From assembly GCA_036262095.1 (NCBI GenBank), contig DATAJQ010000238.1, positions 6,097 through 70,096 of the forward strand: DNA of 64,000 bases, read 5' to 3'. Below are positions 23,905-33,398 of this stretch, one piece after another. The notes beneath the pieces are model-generated. The model was not told the origin of the DNA and ran no database searches. It saw nothing but the letters and a program-made list of their open reading frames with translations. This DNA comes from Terrimonas_A sp036262095 (GTDB taxonomy: Bacteria > Bacteroidota > Bacteroidia > Chitinophagales > Chitinophagaceae). The first letter of the stretch is position 1; every line of letters starts with the position of its first letter. Position numbers and translations under genes: made by a program.

Positions 23905-25382
23905 TCTTTTATGGGTAGTTGGATCAGAAAACTCAAGCCGTTATTGTTGACCGCTTCAATTCGTCCACCATGTGCCGAGATGATCCGGGCTACATAATAT
24001 AGTCCAAGCCCAAATCCTTTGACACCGGCATTTTGAGAAGAAGCCCGGTAAAACTTGTTAAAAATAAATGGCAAATGGGCATTGTCTATTCCAGGGCCAT
24101 TATCGCTTATTTCGATCAACAGCTTATCTGTTGTTGATCTGGCTTTGACATGCATTACAATACTATTCCCCCCATATTTTATCGAGTTTTCAATAATATT
24201 CTGGAACATGCTCATCAGCTTTTCCCTGTCGCCATATATCTTCAACAACGGTTCTATTTCAAGTTGCCAGGAAAAAGAAGCCTGAACTGTAAAAGACGAA
24301 AGCAAGCCTTCCAGGAACTCCTTTAAATAAAAATTTTCCTTTTTCAGTTTTCCATTGAGGTTTTCTGTCACTGACAGCGATAATACTTTAGATACCATTT
24401 CATCCAACTTCCTTAGTTCCTTCCTGGAAGTATTCAGATAGCGTTGAGTTCTCTGCTTATCTTCCAAAGCGTCGTAATACTGAAGGCCGTCAACAGCGGC
24501 TGCTACAGTTGCAATCGGCGTCTTCAATTCATGTGTCATATTACTGATAAAATCGTTCTTGAGCTCATCCAGTTGCTTTTGCCTGATGATCGTCCTGTAC
24601 ATGCGAAAAAGGCAAAACAGGGTAAGCCCCAATAAGATCACGGATGAAAGAATGGCCAGCCACATCCGCTTCAGCAATACAAAACCGGGGGATTCGACCA
24701 GGGCAACGGCTTTATATTTCTTGTCATAATCATTCAGCGTAAGATAATTGACCGGCAATTCGATGCTGCGTACGGCACTGAATTCTTCTCCTGCTGGTTC
24801 CTTTTGCATTGTAGTATCCCGGTAACGGATCCTGAAACCAGTAGTGATATCATTCTTCCTAAGTTCATCTGCAAACAATTTACTCACCAGTCCTGTATCT
24901 ATATTCATTTCAGCATGCTTTTTTGTCCAGACCTTGCCGAATCGCTGAGTATAAAAAAAGATCACATCATTGAGCACATTCCTCCTGACATTATCCGATA
25001 TATACCTCTCAATGATCTGTTCTTTCTGCCCGGGAAGAAGCTTCTCTCCAACCGGTATTGTTTTGCTTGACCAGGAAGAATAGTCGGAAGGATTTTCCGG
25101 ATCATACATGGTGATCATCCACATCTTCTCTTTCTCATTGTACTTTGTGCCAATGCCAATAAAATTAGTGTCTGAAAGAAACTCCTCCAGGTAGGCAGAC
25201 AGCGTATCTTTCCGTTTATTCCATTCTTTTTCAATAGCCTGTTGAAATGAATAATCCACCTGCCTTTTCAGGATATCTTTCCCTCCTTTCCATTCCTCAC
25301 TTATCCAATAGGCCTGTAAACACAGCAGTCCAACAGATGCTATAACAGAAAGAGTAAATAATTGCTTTAGCCGGTGCTTCAT
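23901..25382 (-). CDS. Transmembrane sensor histidine kinase
   Basis: The start at 25382 (MKHRLKQLFTLSVIASVGLL) gives 493 residues and places the first transmembrane helix at the N-terminus; an ATG at 25442 would add 20 unlikely residues. A periplasmic sensor region (about 28-230) follows, then a second helix at about 231-260. The HisKA domain has phospho-His near residue 284 (DFISNMTHELKTPIATV). The HATPase domain shows the N box NIIENSIKYGG, G1 DNGPGID and G2 KGFGLGLYYV. It phosphorylates the regulator encoded just downstream. The stimulus is unknown; the sensor part has no named domain that I recognise. Confidence 0.93.
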   Translation of the reverse strand: MKHRLKQLFTLSVIASVGLLCLQAYWISEEWKGGKDILKRQVDYSFQQAIEKEWNKRKDTLSAYLEEFLSDTNFIGIGTKYNEKEKMWMITMYDPENPSDYSSWSSKTIPVGEKLLPGQKEQIIERYISDNVRRNVLNDVIFFYTQRFGKVWTKKHAEMNIDTGLVSKLFADELRKNDITTGFRIRYRDTTMQKEPAGEEFSAVRSIELPVNYLTLNDYDKKYKAVALVESPGFVLLKRMWLAILSSVILLGLTLFCLFRMYRTIIRQKQLDELKNDFISNMTHELKTPIATVAAAVDGLQYYDALEDKQRTQRYLNTSRKELRKLDEMVSKVLSLSVTENLNGKLKKENFYLKEFLEGLLSSFTVQASFSWQLEIEPLLKIYGDREKLMSMFQNIIENSIKYGGNSIVMHVKARSTTDKLLIEISDNGPGIDNAHLPFIFNKFYRASSQNAGVKGFGLGLYYVARIISAHGGRIEAVNNNGLSFLIQLPIKD

Positions 25383-25609
25383 ACCAGGCAAATGTATCGG
25401 GTTTGTACGGGACGGGGAAAACCAATTAACAAACATTAACAATGATTCGTAACCGGTTAACCGGGTTTGGCCGAAAGCAGATTTATGTTTGTTCAGATAA
25501 TTTTTATCGCATGAAATAACTCTTAAAATTTTCAGGTCCCATGCTCAAAATGCACTGATAATTTTTAGATGAACCCATGCCACCATTTTGAAGAATTAAA
25601 AATATAAGC

Positions 25610-26806
25610 ATGAAAAAGATACTCGTCTCCCTGTTAGTTATCCTTTTTAGCGCAGACTGTTTTTCACAGGCGCTCTCTCCCGGTGATCAAATGCCGGACA
25701 TTGTTCTACCCGTTCCTTTGGCCGGGGGATCTTCTAAACCGGTAAAAAATTTCCAGGGAAAACTATTGATCATTGATTTCTGGGCCACCTGGTGCAGCCC
25801 CTGTATCAGTTCAATGAAAGAGCTTGAGCAGTACAAATCCGCACTTGGAGACAGACTGGAAGTAGTAGCCATTTCTGAAGAACCGGCAGAACGACTGGTT
25901 AAGTTCAATAAAGCCAGGCCCAGTACACTCACGCTGGCAAGCGATACAGCGGGCACACTTAAAGCTTATTTTCCCCACAGAACCATTCCGCATACTGTAT
26001 TAATAGGACCGGAAGGAAAAGTGTATGCTATCACCAATGCAAATAATATCTCCCTGGATATCTTAAAATTGGCTTTGCAGGGCGTCGCTGTCAACCTTCC
26101 ATTCAAAAAAGACCGGGTTGACTTTGACATCGATGAATACCTGAAAGCAGACTCCACCAAACCTGAATACTTCAGCCTGCTGCCATCAGTTGAAGGGGCT
26201 GGCTCCATGTCAAAGAAGTATAATACCGGCACTTTTAAAAACAGGAGATTAAGCATTATTAACATGACGCTCGATGGTCTTTTCCGCCTTGCTTATGGAA
26301 AAACATTCCACCTCGTGATCAACGAATATGATACCGTGAAGCGCAGCTTTGCCGATATGGAGAAATTTTCCCTTGATGCATGGATCGAGCAACCTGATAA
26401 AGCAAAACTCATGCTGTTCATTCAACAACAGCTCAAGAAGCATTTTGTGGATGTGGAATCGGTACTAGAAAAACGCAAACAAACCGTTCTTCTTATCAAA
26501 GCAAATAAGGATGCGATCAGCCTCCTGAAACCTTCATCCGAAAAGAACGACAACTTCAACGCAGGCGGCGGCCATTTTGAAGGGAACGGGGTAAAACTGG
26601 ATGCTTTGGCAGAATACATGGAAGGATTCGGATTGTTTCCAGGAAAAGTGATCAACGAAACGGGACTGGATGGCCGTTATGATATCTTTTTCCAATGGCA
26701 ACCGGAGAAAAAGGATTCCTTAAAAGAAGCATTTGCCGCCCTGGGATTGTATTGGGAAAAGGCAGAAAGAGAAGTGGAAGTGCTGGTGATAAAAAAGAAG
26801 GGCTAA
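25610..26806 (+). CDS. TlpA-like thioredoxin fused to a DUF3738 domain
   Basis: This 398-residue protein has a signal peptide (MKKILVSLLVILFSADCFSQ), a thioredoxin-fold domain at about residues 22-165 with redox motif WCSPC near residue 61 (IIDFWATWCSPCISSM) and the cis-Pro loop HRTIPHTVLIG. The C-terminal domain (about 190-395) ends in NETGLDGRYDIFFQW, the hallmark of DUF3738/TIGR03435, best known from soil Acidobacteria and Bacteroidota. It probably acts in periplasmic thiol reduction. It is divergent from the kinase operon, and its 3' end overlaps the convergent hydrolase gene by four bases. A TATGTTTG -7-like site lies at 25484-25491 without a properly spaced -33. Confidence 0.85.
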   Translation: MKKILVSLLVILFSADCFSQALSPGDQMPDIVLPVPLAGGSSKPVKNFQGKLLIIDFWATWCSPCISSMKELEQYKSALGDRLEVVAISEEPAERLVKFNKARPSTLTLASDTAGTLKAYFPHRTIPHTVLIGPEGKVYAITNANNISLDILKLALQGVAVNLPFKKDRVDFDIDEYLKADSTKPEYFSLLPSVEGAGSMSKKYNTGTFKNRRLSIINMTLDGLFRLAYGKTFHLVINEYDTVKRSFADMEKFSLDAWIEQPDKAKLMLFIQQQLKKHFVDVESVLEKRKQTVLLIKANKDAISLLKPSSEKNDNFNAGGGHFEGNGVKLDALAEYMEGFGLFPGKVINETGLDGRYDIFFQWQPEKKDSLKEAFAALGLYWEKAEREVEVLVIKKKG

Positions 26807-27675
26807 GATTGCCGGCTATTTAAAAAATGATCAATAAGGATCAACACCTCATCAAAATTTGTTTCCAGTACCATGTGGCTGGCATCAATTATATGAACTT
26901 GAGCATCCGGTAAATCTCTTTTGTAGCAATGAGCTTCTTTCACATCAAAGAATGTATCATACCTCCCCCATATAATCAATGCGGGAGGTTGATGCGTTCT
27001 GAAATAATGCTGAAAAGCGGGAAACATTTCAATATTAGTTTTATAATCACAGTTCAACTCAAATTGCATATCAATATTACCCGGCCTCTTCATCAGTTCC
27101 CAATCCAGCATCCATAATTCAGGGCTGATATTAGGCAGCAGTTCTTCGGGCACGCCTGCAGAATATTGCATTCTTGTACCTTCTTCGCTTAAAAATGCGG
27201 CAACATTTTTCTTTTTTTCCTCAGTAGGGTTTTGCCAGTAATCTTTTGTTTCATCCCATTGCTGTCCGATACCTTCATCGTAGGCATTCCCGTTTTGAAT
27301 AATGATCCGTTCTATCCTGCCGGGATGATTTATGCAAAGTCTCAAACCAATGGGACAGCCATAATCGTGAAGGTAAATAGTAAAGGACTCAAGATCTATA
27401 ACCTCTGTAAACCTGCTGATACATGCTGATATATTCTCAAAGGTATACTTGAAAGTATTGCTGCCGGGGAAAGCGCTGAAACCAAAACCCGGGTAATCCG
27501 GTGCCACAAGGTGAAACCTGCCTGAAAGTGCGATCATTAGGTTTTTGAACATTACAGATGAAGACGGAAATCCATGCAACAGCAGCAGGGATGGATTAGC
27601 TTTGCTACCAGCCTCCCGGTAAAAAATATCAATCCCATCAACATTTACATGCCTGTTGAAGATCTGCCTCAGCAT
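26803..27675 (-). CDS. Alpha/beta hydrolase (epoxide hydrolase-like)
   Basis: This 290-residue protein has the fold markers HGFPSSSVMFKNLM (oxyanion), DYPGFGFSAFPG, the nucleophile region YLHDYGCPIGLRL with Asp at the elbow (DYG), IIWGRYDTFFD with an acid, and ASHMVLETNFDEV with the catalytic His. The Asp nucleophile and EGIGQQWDETKDYW cap region suggest an epoxide hydrolase or haloalkane dehalogenase relative. It lies 9 bp after ackA on the same strand and so appears to end the phosphoketolase operon. What it adds to that pathway is not clear. Confidence 0.82.
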   Translation of the reverse strand: MLRQIFNRHVNVDGIDIFYREAGSKANPSLLLLHGFPSSSVMFKNLMIALSGRFHLVAPDYPGFGFSAFPGSNTFKYTFENISACISRFTEVIDLESFTIYLHDYGCPIGLRLCINHPGRIERIIIQNGNAYDEGIGQQWDETKDYWQNPTEEKKKNVAAFLSEEGTRMQYSAGVPEELLPNISPELWMLDWELMKRPGNIDMQFELNCDYKTNIEMFPAFQHYFRTHQPPALIIWGRYDTFFDVKEAHCYKRDLPDAQVHIIDASHMVLETNFDEVLILIDHFLNSRQS

Positions 27676-27684
27676 ATTTTTATT

Positions 27685-28863
27685 TTAATTCAAAGGAATG
27701 CTCTGCCTTGCAATTTCCAGTTCCTCGTTTGTAGGAATAACCAGTATTTTAACTTTAGCATTTTTGGTATTGATCTCTGTAGCATTCATTTTATTTTTTT
27801 TCTTATCAAGATCAATAGCTAAGAATTCCATGCCACTGCAAACCATTTCCCTGATCTGTCCATCATTCTCCCCCACACCAGCAGTAAAGATCAAAGCGTC
27901 CAGGCCATTTAATACAGCAGCATAGGCGCCGATATATTTTTTTATCCTGTAAGCATACAGTTCACAGGCAAAGCGGGCATCTTTATCTCCATTTGCTGCA
28001 GCTTTATGAACCTCACGCATATCGCCATGTCCTGTAAGCCCCAAAAGCCCCGATTGCTTATTGAGCAAAGTGTTTACATAATCTGCATTCAGCCCGCATT
28101 GCGTTTGCAGGTGCAATACCACTGAAGCATCGATATCTCCAACCCTGGAGCCCATTACCAATCCGCTCAGGGGGCTGAATCCCATGCTGATGTCCATTGA
28201 TCTGCCTTCCTGCACGGCAGCAATGCTGCAGCCGTTACCCAGATGTATACTGATCAGTTTTGCATCCGGCTTATTAAGATATTCACTGGCTTTCCGGGTT
28301 ACATATTTATGACTGATACCATGAAATCCATAAACCCGGATCTTATCATTTTTGTAATAAGTTAGTGGAAGGGCGTATAGAGCAGCAACCTGTGGAAGCT
28401 GATGATGAAAAGCCGTGTCGAAAACAGCTACCTGTTTTGCCGAAGGAAAGAAAGCTTCTGTCACTTCTATACACCGTAAATTGACAGGATTATGAAGCGG
28501 TGCAAATGAAAACAATTGCCTGATCTTTTCTTTTGTCTCCTTAGTGATTTCAACCGCTGTTGAAAAATATTCTCCTCCATGCACCACCCGGTGTCCTATT
28601 ATTTTTATTTCCAACGGATCCCTAATAATGCCATGGCCGGAATTGCAAAGCAACAGTACCACCTGCCTCACAGCCTCTGCATGATCAGCCACCGGCACAT
28701 TCAATTCATTTACTTCAGGATCATCTCCAATAGTAAAATGGATATATGATCTCTCATCGCCGATCCTTTCAGCTACCCCTGAGCAAAGCTGGGTTTCCTC
28801 AGGCATCCTGTAAAGCCTGAATTTCACGGAGCTGCTACCGGCATTAATCACCAGAATTTTCAT
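27685..28863 (-). CDS. ackA: Acetate kinase
   Basis: The start at 28863 (MKILVINAGSSSVKFRLY) is the classic N-terminus and gives 392 residues; an ATG at 28896 would place 11 residues ahead, overlapping the previous gene. Other seen signatures are HRVVHGGEYF, AVFDTAFHHQLP, YGFHGISHKYVTRKA, SIHLGNGCSIAAV, GVGENDGQIREMV and TNEELEIA. It converts acetyl phosphate and ADP to acetate and ATP. It lies 14 bp after phosphoketolase, which makes acetyl phosphate, so the two steps are linked in one transcript. Confidence 0.97.
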   Translation of the reverse strand: MKILVINAGSSSVKFRLYRMPEETQLCSGVAERIGDERSYIHFTIGDDPEVNELNVPVADHAEAVRQVVLLLCNSGHGIIRDPLEIKIIGHRVVHGGEYFSTAVEITKETKEKIRQLFSFAPLHNPVNLRCIEVTEAFFPSAKQVAVFDTAFHHQLPQVAALYALPLTYYKNDKIRVYGFHGISHKYVTRKASEYLNKPDAKLISIHLGNGCSIAAVQEGRSMDISMGFSPLSGLVMGSRVGDIDASVVLHLQTQCGLNADYVNTLLNKQSGLLGLTGHGDMREVHKAAANGDKDARFACELYAYRIKKYIGAYAAVLNGLDALIFTAGVGENDGQIREMVCSGMEFLAIDLDKKKNKMNATEINTKNAKVKILVIPTNEELEIARQSIPLN

Positions 28864-28877
28864 ACTATTCTTGTTGG

Positions 28878-31238
28878 TCAGTATTTCCATTTCCATTCCC
28901 TGATCTCGGGCATGTCCATTCCGTTTTCGTTGATGTAATTACGATGTTTGATCAGTTTGTCCTGCATTTCCTGCTTCAGATAGGAAGCATTGCTTCCAAG
29001 GGCGGGCAAACGGTCTATCACATCTTCTACCAGGTGAAAGCGGTCCATGTCATTAAGTACGGTCATATCAAAGGGTGTAGTGATGGTGCCCTCCTCTTTA
29101 TATCCTCTTACATGGATATTATCATGATTGGTACGCTTGTAGGTAAGCCGGTGAATAAGCCAGGGATAACCATGAAAAGCGAAGATCACCGGTTTATCTT
29201 TTGTGAACAGTGTATCAAAGTCTTTATCACTTAAGCCATGCGGATGTTCGGTGTTGGGTTGCAGTTTCATAAGGTCCACTATGTTCACCACGCGTATTTT
29301 CAGTTCAGGCAGGTTATCACGTAAAATGGAAACAGCCGCCAGCGTTTCCAATGTTGGCACATCACCTGCACATGCCATCACTACATCGGGCTCTGCGCCG
29401 GCATCATTGCTGGCCCAGGTCCAGATCCCAATACCTTTGGTGCAATGCACTACTGTCTCATCCATAGACAGCCATTGAGGAGAAGGATGCTTACCTGCCA
29501 CCACCACGTTCACATAATGCCGGCTCTGCAGGCAATGGTCCATCACTGATAAAAGGCAATTGGCATCAGGGGGTAAATATATCCTTACTACAGATGCTTT
29601 CTTATTCAATACCACATCCAGGAATCCCGGGTCCTGGTGAGTAAAACCATTATGGTCCTGCCGCCATACATGAGATGCAAGCAGGATGTTTAAGGAAGGC
29701 AGCTTTTTTCTCCAGTTGAGATGCGCTGTCATCTTTAACCATTTTGCATGCTGGTTAAACATTGAATCAACAATATGGATGAATGCTTCATAGCAATTAA
29801 AAAGACCATGTCTCCCGGTAAGTATGTATCCTTCCAGCCAGCCCTCACATTGGTGCTCGCTCAACACCTCCATTACACGGCCATCCTGTTTCAGGAATTC
29901 GTCTGTATTGACAGTCTCTGCAAGCCATTGCCGGTTGGTCACCTCAAACACAGCATTCAACCGGTTGGAGAGGGTTTCATCAGGACCAAATAAGCGGAAG
30001 TTTCTTTGATCTGCATTCAGTTTGATCACATCGCGGATAAATGTTCCCAGCACTCTCGTATCACCCGGCCCCATATCACTCCGCTGCTTTATTTCAATGG
30101 CATATTCTCTGAAATCGGGCATGCGGAGATCCTGCAGCCGGAAACCGCCGTTCGCATGCGGATTGGCTCCCATCCTTCTTTCTCCTTTCGGCGCCAAAGC
30201 AGCCAGGGCTGGCTGCAGTGTTCCATTTTCATCAAACAACTCCTGCGGTTTGTAGCTTCTCAGCCATTCTTCCAACTGTTGCAGGTGTTCTTTCTTTTTA
30301 CGTGGTTCCGATAAAGGCACCTGGTGGGAACGGAATGTTCCTTCCACCGGCAAGCTGTCTACCATCTTAGGGCCAGTCCATCCCTTCGGTGATTTCAGAA
30401 TGACCATCGGCCAGGCAGGCCTTTCTTTGATCTTTTCTTTTGCCGCATCTTTTTTGATCAGCATTATTTCTTCGATCACCGTATCAAGTGTGTTGGCCAT
30501 TGCTGCATGCATTGGCATGGGATCGTCTCCATCCACCCAATATGGCTTCCATCCATAACCTTTTAAAAGCTGGTCCAGCTCTTCATGGCTGATTCTCGCC
30601 AGCAGGGAAGGATTAGCTATTTTGTATCCATTCAGGTGAAGAATGGGCAGCACAACACCATCATTAACGGGGTGAAGGAATTTATTGGAATGCCAGGCTG
30701 TTGCCAACGGGCCGGTTTCTGCTTCTCCATCTCCAATCACGCAAGCGACAATAAGACCTGGGTTATCGAAAACAGCGCCGAAAGCATGACTTAATGAATA
30801 ACCCAGCTCACCACCTTCATGCATGGAACCCGGGCATTCAGGGGAAACATGGCTCGGAATTCCCCCAGGGAAAGAAAATTGTTTGAACAGCTTTTTCAAC
30901 CCGTTTGCATCCTGTGTAATATCAGGATAGATCTCTGAATAGGTCCCTTCAAGATAAGTATTGGCAACCAATGCCGGTCCGCCATGCCCTGGACCCGAAA
31001 TATAAAACATGTCCAGGTCATATTGATTGATGATCCTGTTGAGATGTGCATAGATAAAATTCTGTCCCGGCGTTGTGCCCCAATGCCCCAGGAGCATGTT
31101 CTTTACATGATCGATCTTCAAGGGCTCTTTCATCAGGGGATTATCCCGCAGATAGATCTGTCCCACGGATAAATAATTGGCAGCCCGCCAGTAGGCATCT
31201 ATTTTATGCAATAAATCAGGCGAAATTTCCTTTCCCAT
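28878..31238 (-). CDS. xfp: Phosphoketolase (xylulose/fructose-6-phosphate)
   Basis: This 786-residue thiamine-diphosphate enzyme splits xylulose-5-phosphate or fructose-6-phosphate with phosphate to acetyl phosphate and a triose or tetrose phosphate. Seen signatures are LLGHWGTTPGQNFIYAHLNR, SGPGHGGPALVANTYLEG, SFPGGIPSHVSPECPGSMHEGGELGYSLSHA, the ThDP/Mg motif GDGEAETGPLATAWHSNKFL near residue 168, and FAFHGYPWLIH. Full length. It lies 48 bp after the MFS permease gene and 14 bp before ackA, so the order is permease, xfp, ackA, hydrolase. This shunt saves carbon by skipping pyruvate decarboxylation. Confidence 0.97.
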   Translation of the reverse strand: MGKEISPDLLHKIDAYWRAANYLSVGQIYLRDNPLMKEPLKIDHVKNMLLGHWGTTPGQNFIYAHLNRIINQYDLDMFYISGPGHGGPALVANTYLEGTYSEIYPDITQDANGLKKLFKQFSFPGGIPSHVSPECPGSMHEGGELGYSLSHAFGAVFDNPGLIVACVIGDGEAETGPLATAWHSNKFLHPVNDGVVLPILHLNGYKIANPSLLARISHEELDQLLKGYGWKPYWVDGDDPMPMHAAMANTLDTVIEEIMLIKKDAAKEKIKERPAWPMVILKSPKGWTGPKMVDSLPVEGTFRSHQVPLSEPRKKKEHLQQLEEWLRSYKPQELFDENGTLQPALAALAPKGERRMGANPHANGGFRLQDLRMPDFREYAIEIKQRSDMGPGDTRVLGTFIRDVIKLNADQRNFRLFGPDETLSNRLNAVFEVTNRQWLAETVNTDEFLKQDGRVMEVLSEHQCEGWLEGYILTGRHGLFNCYEAFIHIVDSMFNQHAKWLKMTAHLNWRKKLPSLNILLASHVWRQDHNGFTHQDPGFLDVVLNKKASVVRIYLPPDANCLLSVMDHCLQSRHYVNVVVAGKHPSPQWLSMDETVVHCTKGIGIWTWASNDAGAEPDVVMACAGDVPTLETLAAVSILRDNLPELKIRVVNIVDLMKLQPNTEHPHGLSDKDFDTLFTKDKPVIFAFHGYPWLIHRLTYKRTNHDNIHVRGYKEEGTITTPFDMTVLNDMDRFHLVEDVIDRLPALGSNASYLKQEMQDKLIKHRNYINENGMDMPEIREWKWKY

Positions 31239-31286
31239 GTTTTATTGTTTTAAAATAAAAACTATGCCTGAACCGGATGGATGGCT

Positions 31287-32579
31287 TCAGAACTCTTCAT
31301 TCAATCGGGAAGAATATTTTGTGTCCTTCATAAAAAGGTACACACACAGGGATACTCCAATACAGGCAGTGATATACCAGTAAAAATAGGACTCATATCC
31401 GATATCTTTCAGCCAGAAAGCAACATACTCTGCACTTCCGCCAAAAATGGCCACCGTAAGTCCATAGGGCAATCCGACCCCAAGCGCTCTTACCTCAGCA
31501 GGAAATAATTCTGCCTTCACTACCGCGTTGATGCTGGTATAGCCGCTTACAATAACAAGGGCCGCCATCAGCAACAGGAAGGCTACTGTTAAGGAACTGG
31601 TCTGGCTCAAAGCTGTAAGCAATGGCACTGTGCATAAAACGCCCAGCACACCAAAACCGATCAGCAGGGGTTTTCTTCCTATCCTGTCAGACAAAGCACC
31701 AAACACTGGCTGCAACAAGGCAAACAATAGCAGGGATATGAATGAAAGTGTGGTGGATTGTTGCTTGGTAAGATGCACCGTATTCACCAGGAACTTTTGC
31801 ATATACGTTGTATAGGTATAAAATGCCAGTGTACCTCCCAGGGTCAGTCCTGCTACAGTAAGAACTGCTTTCGGATGTTTAAGCAATTCCCTGATAGTCC
31901 CTTTCTGGCGCTTATGCTCTGAAGCATGCAATTCAAAAGAAGGCGTTTCATGCAGACTGCTGCGCAGGTAAAGCGCGATCACAGACAATACAGCGCCGAT
32001 CACAAAAGGAATCCTCCAACCCCAGCTATGCAACTGATCTTCGGTCAATAATAATTTCTGCAACACCAGTTGTATGCCTAAAGCGATCAACTGACCTCCG
32101 ATCAGTGTCACATACTGAAAGCTGGAGTAAAAGCCCCTCCGGTTGCGGGTGGCCATTTCGCTGAGATAGGTAGCAGAAACGCCATATTCACCCCCTACGC
32201 TCAATCCCTGCAGCAGCCTTGCCAGCAGCAGGATCACAGGAGCTGCAATACCAATCGTTTTATAGGTAGGGGTAAGTGCGATCAGCAATGACCCGAACGA
32301 CATCAATAATACAGACCATGTCATTGCTTTCTTGCGGCCCTGTTTATCCGCAATGCGGCCAAACAACCATCCGCCGATCGGACGCATTAAAAAGCCCAGT
32401 GCAAATACTCCTGCTGTATTAAGCAACTGGGCGGTTGCATTGCCCTCCGGAAAAAAGGAAGAGGAAAAATATAAGGCAAATGCTGAATAAGCATACCAGT
32501 CGTACCATTCCACAAGATTACCAATAGAGCCACCAATAATTGCTTTTAAACGGGGAAGGGATATTTTTTCAGCAGGCAT
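31287..32579 (-). CDS. MFS permease, metabolite:H+ symporter type
   Basis: This 430-residue protein has about 12 transmembrane helices and the marks of the MHS group (KgtP/ProP-like): SIGNLVEWYDWYAYSAFALYF near the N-terminus, GGWLFGRIADKQGRKKAMT, LLQGLSVGGEYGVSATYLSE and SDRIGRKPLL. Such proteins import organic acids or osmolytes with protons. As first gene before xfp-ackA it might move an acid or another metabolite related to that pathway; the substrate is not readable. A one-mismatch -7-like site (TATCTTTA on the minus strand) lies near 32610. Confidence 0.88.
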   Translation of the reverse strand: MPAEKISLPRLKAIIGGSIGNLVEWYDWYAYSAFALYFSSSFFPEGNATAQLLNTAGVFALGFLMRPIGGWLFGRIADKQGRKKAMTWSVLLMSFGSLLIALTPTYKTIGIAAPVILLLARLLQGLSVGGEYGVSATYLSEMATRNRRGFYSSFQYVTLIGGQLIALGIQLVLQKLLLTEDQLHSWGWRIPFVIGAVLSVIALYLRSSLHETPSFELHASEHKRQKGTIRELLKHPKAVLTVAGLTLGGTLAFYTYTTYMQKFLVNTVHLTKQQSTTLSFISLLLFALLQPVFGALSDRIGRKPLLIGFGVLGVLCTVPLLTALSQTSSLTVAFLLLMAALVIVSGYTSINAVVKAELFPAEVRALGVGLPYGLTVAIFGGSAEYVAFWLKDIGYESYFYWYITACIGVSLCVYLFMKDTKYSSRLNEEF

Positions 32580-32730
32580 AGTTTATTTTTTCGGACCCTG
32601 TATTTACTAAAGATAAGGGGAATAAAAGAGACACCAGAGGAAGTATCCAACATATCGCAGTTCACTTCTACTGAAAGCCGTTAAAGCAGAATCGGAGAGA
32701 AGGAAAATGGGTTGAAGAAGAATAAAATGA

Positions 32731-32757
32731 AACGGCCACTGAAGATCAGTGGCCGTT
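32731..32757 (-). terminator. Terminator-like hairpin after the VOC gene
   Basis: AACGGCCACTG (32731-32741) and CAGTGGCCGTT (32747-32757) are exact inverted copies over a 5-nt loop, followed on the minus strand by TCATTTTATTC. It lies 40 bp past the stop of the VOC gene. Confidence 0.75.
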
Positions 32758-32797
32758 AGCTTATTTTAAACCCTGGCTGGTGATACGCTTCAGGTAA

Positions 32798-33298
32798 TTA
32801 GTCTCCGTTAAATGCTTTTTCCAATTGGGCAATATCAAGCTTTTTCATTTTCATCAAAGCCGCCATCATCCGGCCCGACTTTGCTTTATCTTCACTGGTT
32901 ACCATTTTTTCCAGGATAACCGGCGTCACTTGCCAGGAAAGGCCATACTTATCTTTCAGCCAGCCGCATTGCTGCGATTTGGGATCACCACCGGCAGTCA
33001 GTTTTTCCCAGTAATAATCTATTTCAGCCTGGTCTTTGCAATTAATAACAAAAGAAACGGCTTCACTGAATTTAAAAATAGGGCCGCCATTCAGTCCCAG
33101 AAATTTATGTCCGTCGAGTTCAAACTCCACAGTCATCACTGAGCCTGGTTGTTGGCGGTGCTCTTCCTGTCCTTCTTTTCCATAGTAAGCGATCTTGCCA
33201 ATACTGGAATTCTTGAAAACAGATGTATAAAATTTCGCTGCTTCTTCCGCCTGGTTATCGAACCACAAGCAGGATGTAAGTCTTTGGAATGTAGCCAT
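32798..33298 (-). CDS. VOC-family (PhnB/3-demethylubiquinone methyltransferase-like) protein
   Basis: The start at 33298 (MATFQRLTSCLWFDNQAEEA) gives 166 residues and a complete glyoxalase-fold domain; a start at 33412 would add 38 unrelated residues. Seen family marks are AAKFYTSVFKNSSIGKIAYYG, FELDGHKFLGLNGG, SFVINCKDQAEIDYYWEKLT and WLKDKYGLSWQVTP. The function of this subgroup is not settled. A strong Shine-Dalgarno AAGGAGG lies at 33304-33310, 5 bp from the ATG, which is rare here. A TATTTTTG -7-like site at 33328-33335 would give a short leader. Confidence 0.88.
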   Translation of the reverse strand: MATFQRLTSCLWFDNQAEEAAKFYTSVFKNSSIGKIAYYGKEGQEEHRQQPGSVMTVEFELDGHKFLGLNGGPIFKFSEAVSFVINCKDQAEIDYYWEKLTAGGDPKSQQCGWLKDKYGLSWQVTPVILEKMVTSEDKAKSGRMMAALMKMKKLDIAQLEKAFNGD

Positions 33299-33303
33299 GA
33301 TAG

Positions 33304-33310
33304 CCTCCTT
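33304..33310 (-). promoter_or_regulatory. Strong Shine-Dalgarno before the VOC gene
   Basis: On the minus strand AAGGAGG stands 5 bp before the ATG at 33298. Most other starts in this window have no such site, as is normal in Bacteroidota. It fixes the start and may hint at gene transfer from a bacterium that uses Shine-Dalgarno initiation. Confidence 0.7.
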
Positions 33311-33398
33311 TTTTAATTGTGATAGAACAAAAATATTAAGAAGCTCCGGAGCAAGAAGTGTGCAAATACGACAATCTGAGGGTTTATTGCGACCAGTA

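Noticed and set aside
25484..25491. TATGTTTG as promoter of the TlpA-DUF3738 gene
   Set aside because: The nearest TTTG is only 14 bp upstream, and the site is 119 bp before the ATG; too weak to call.
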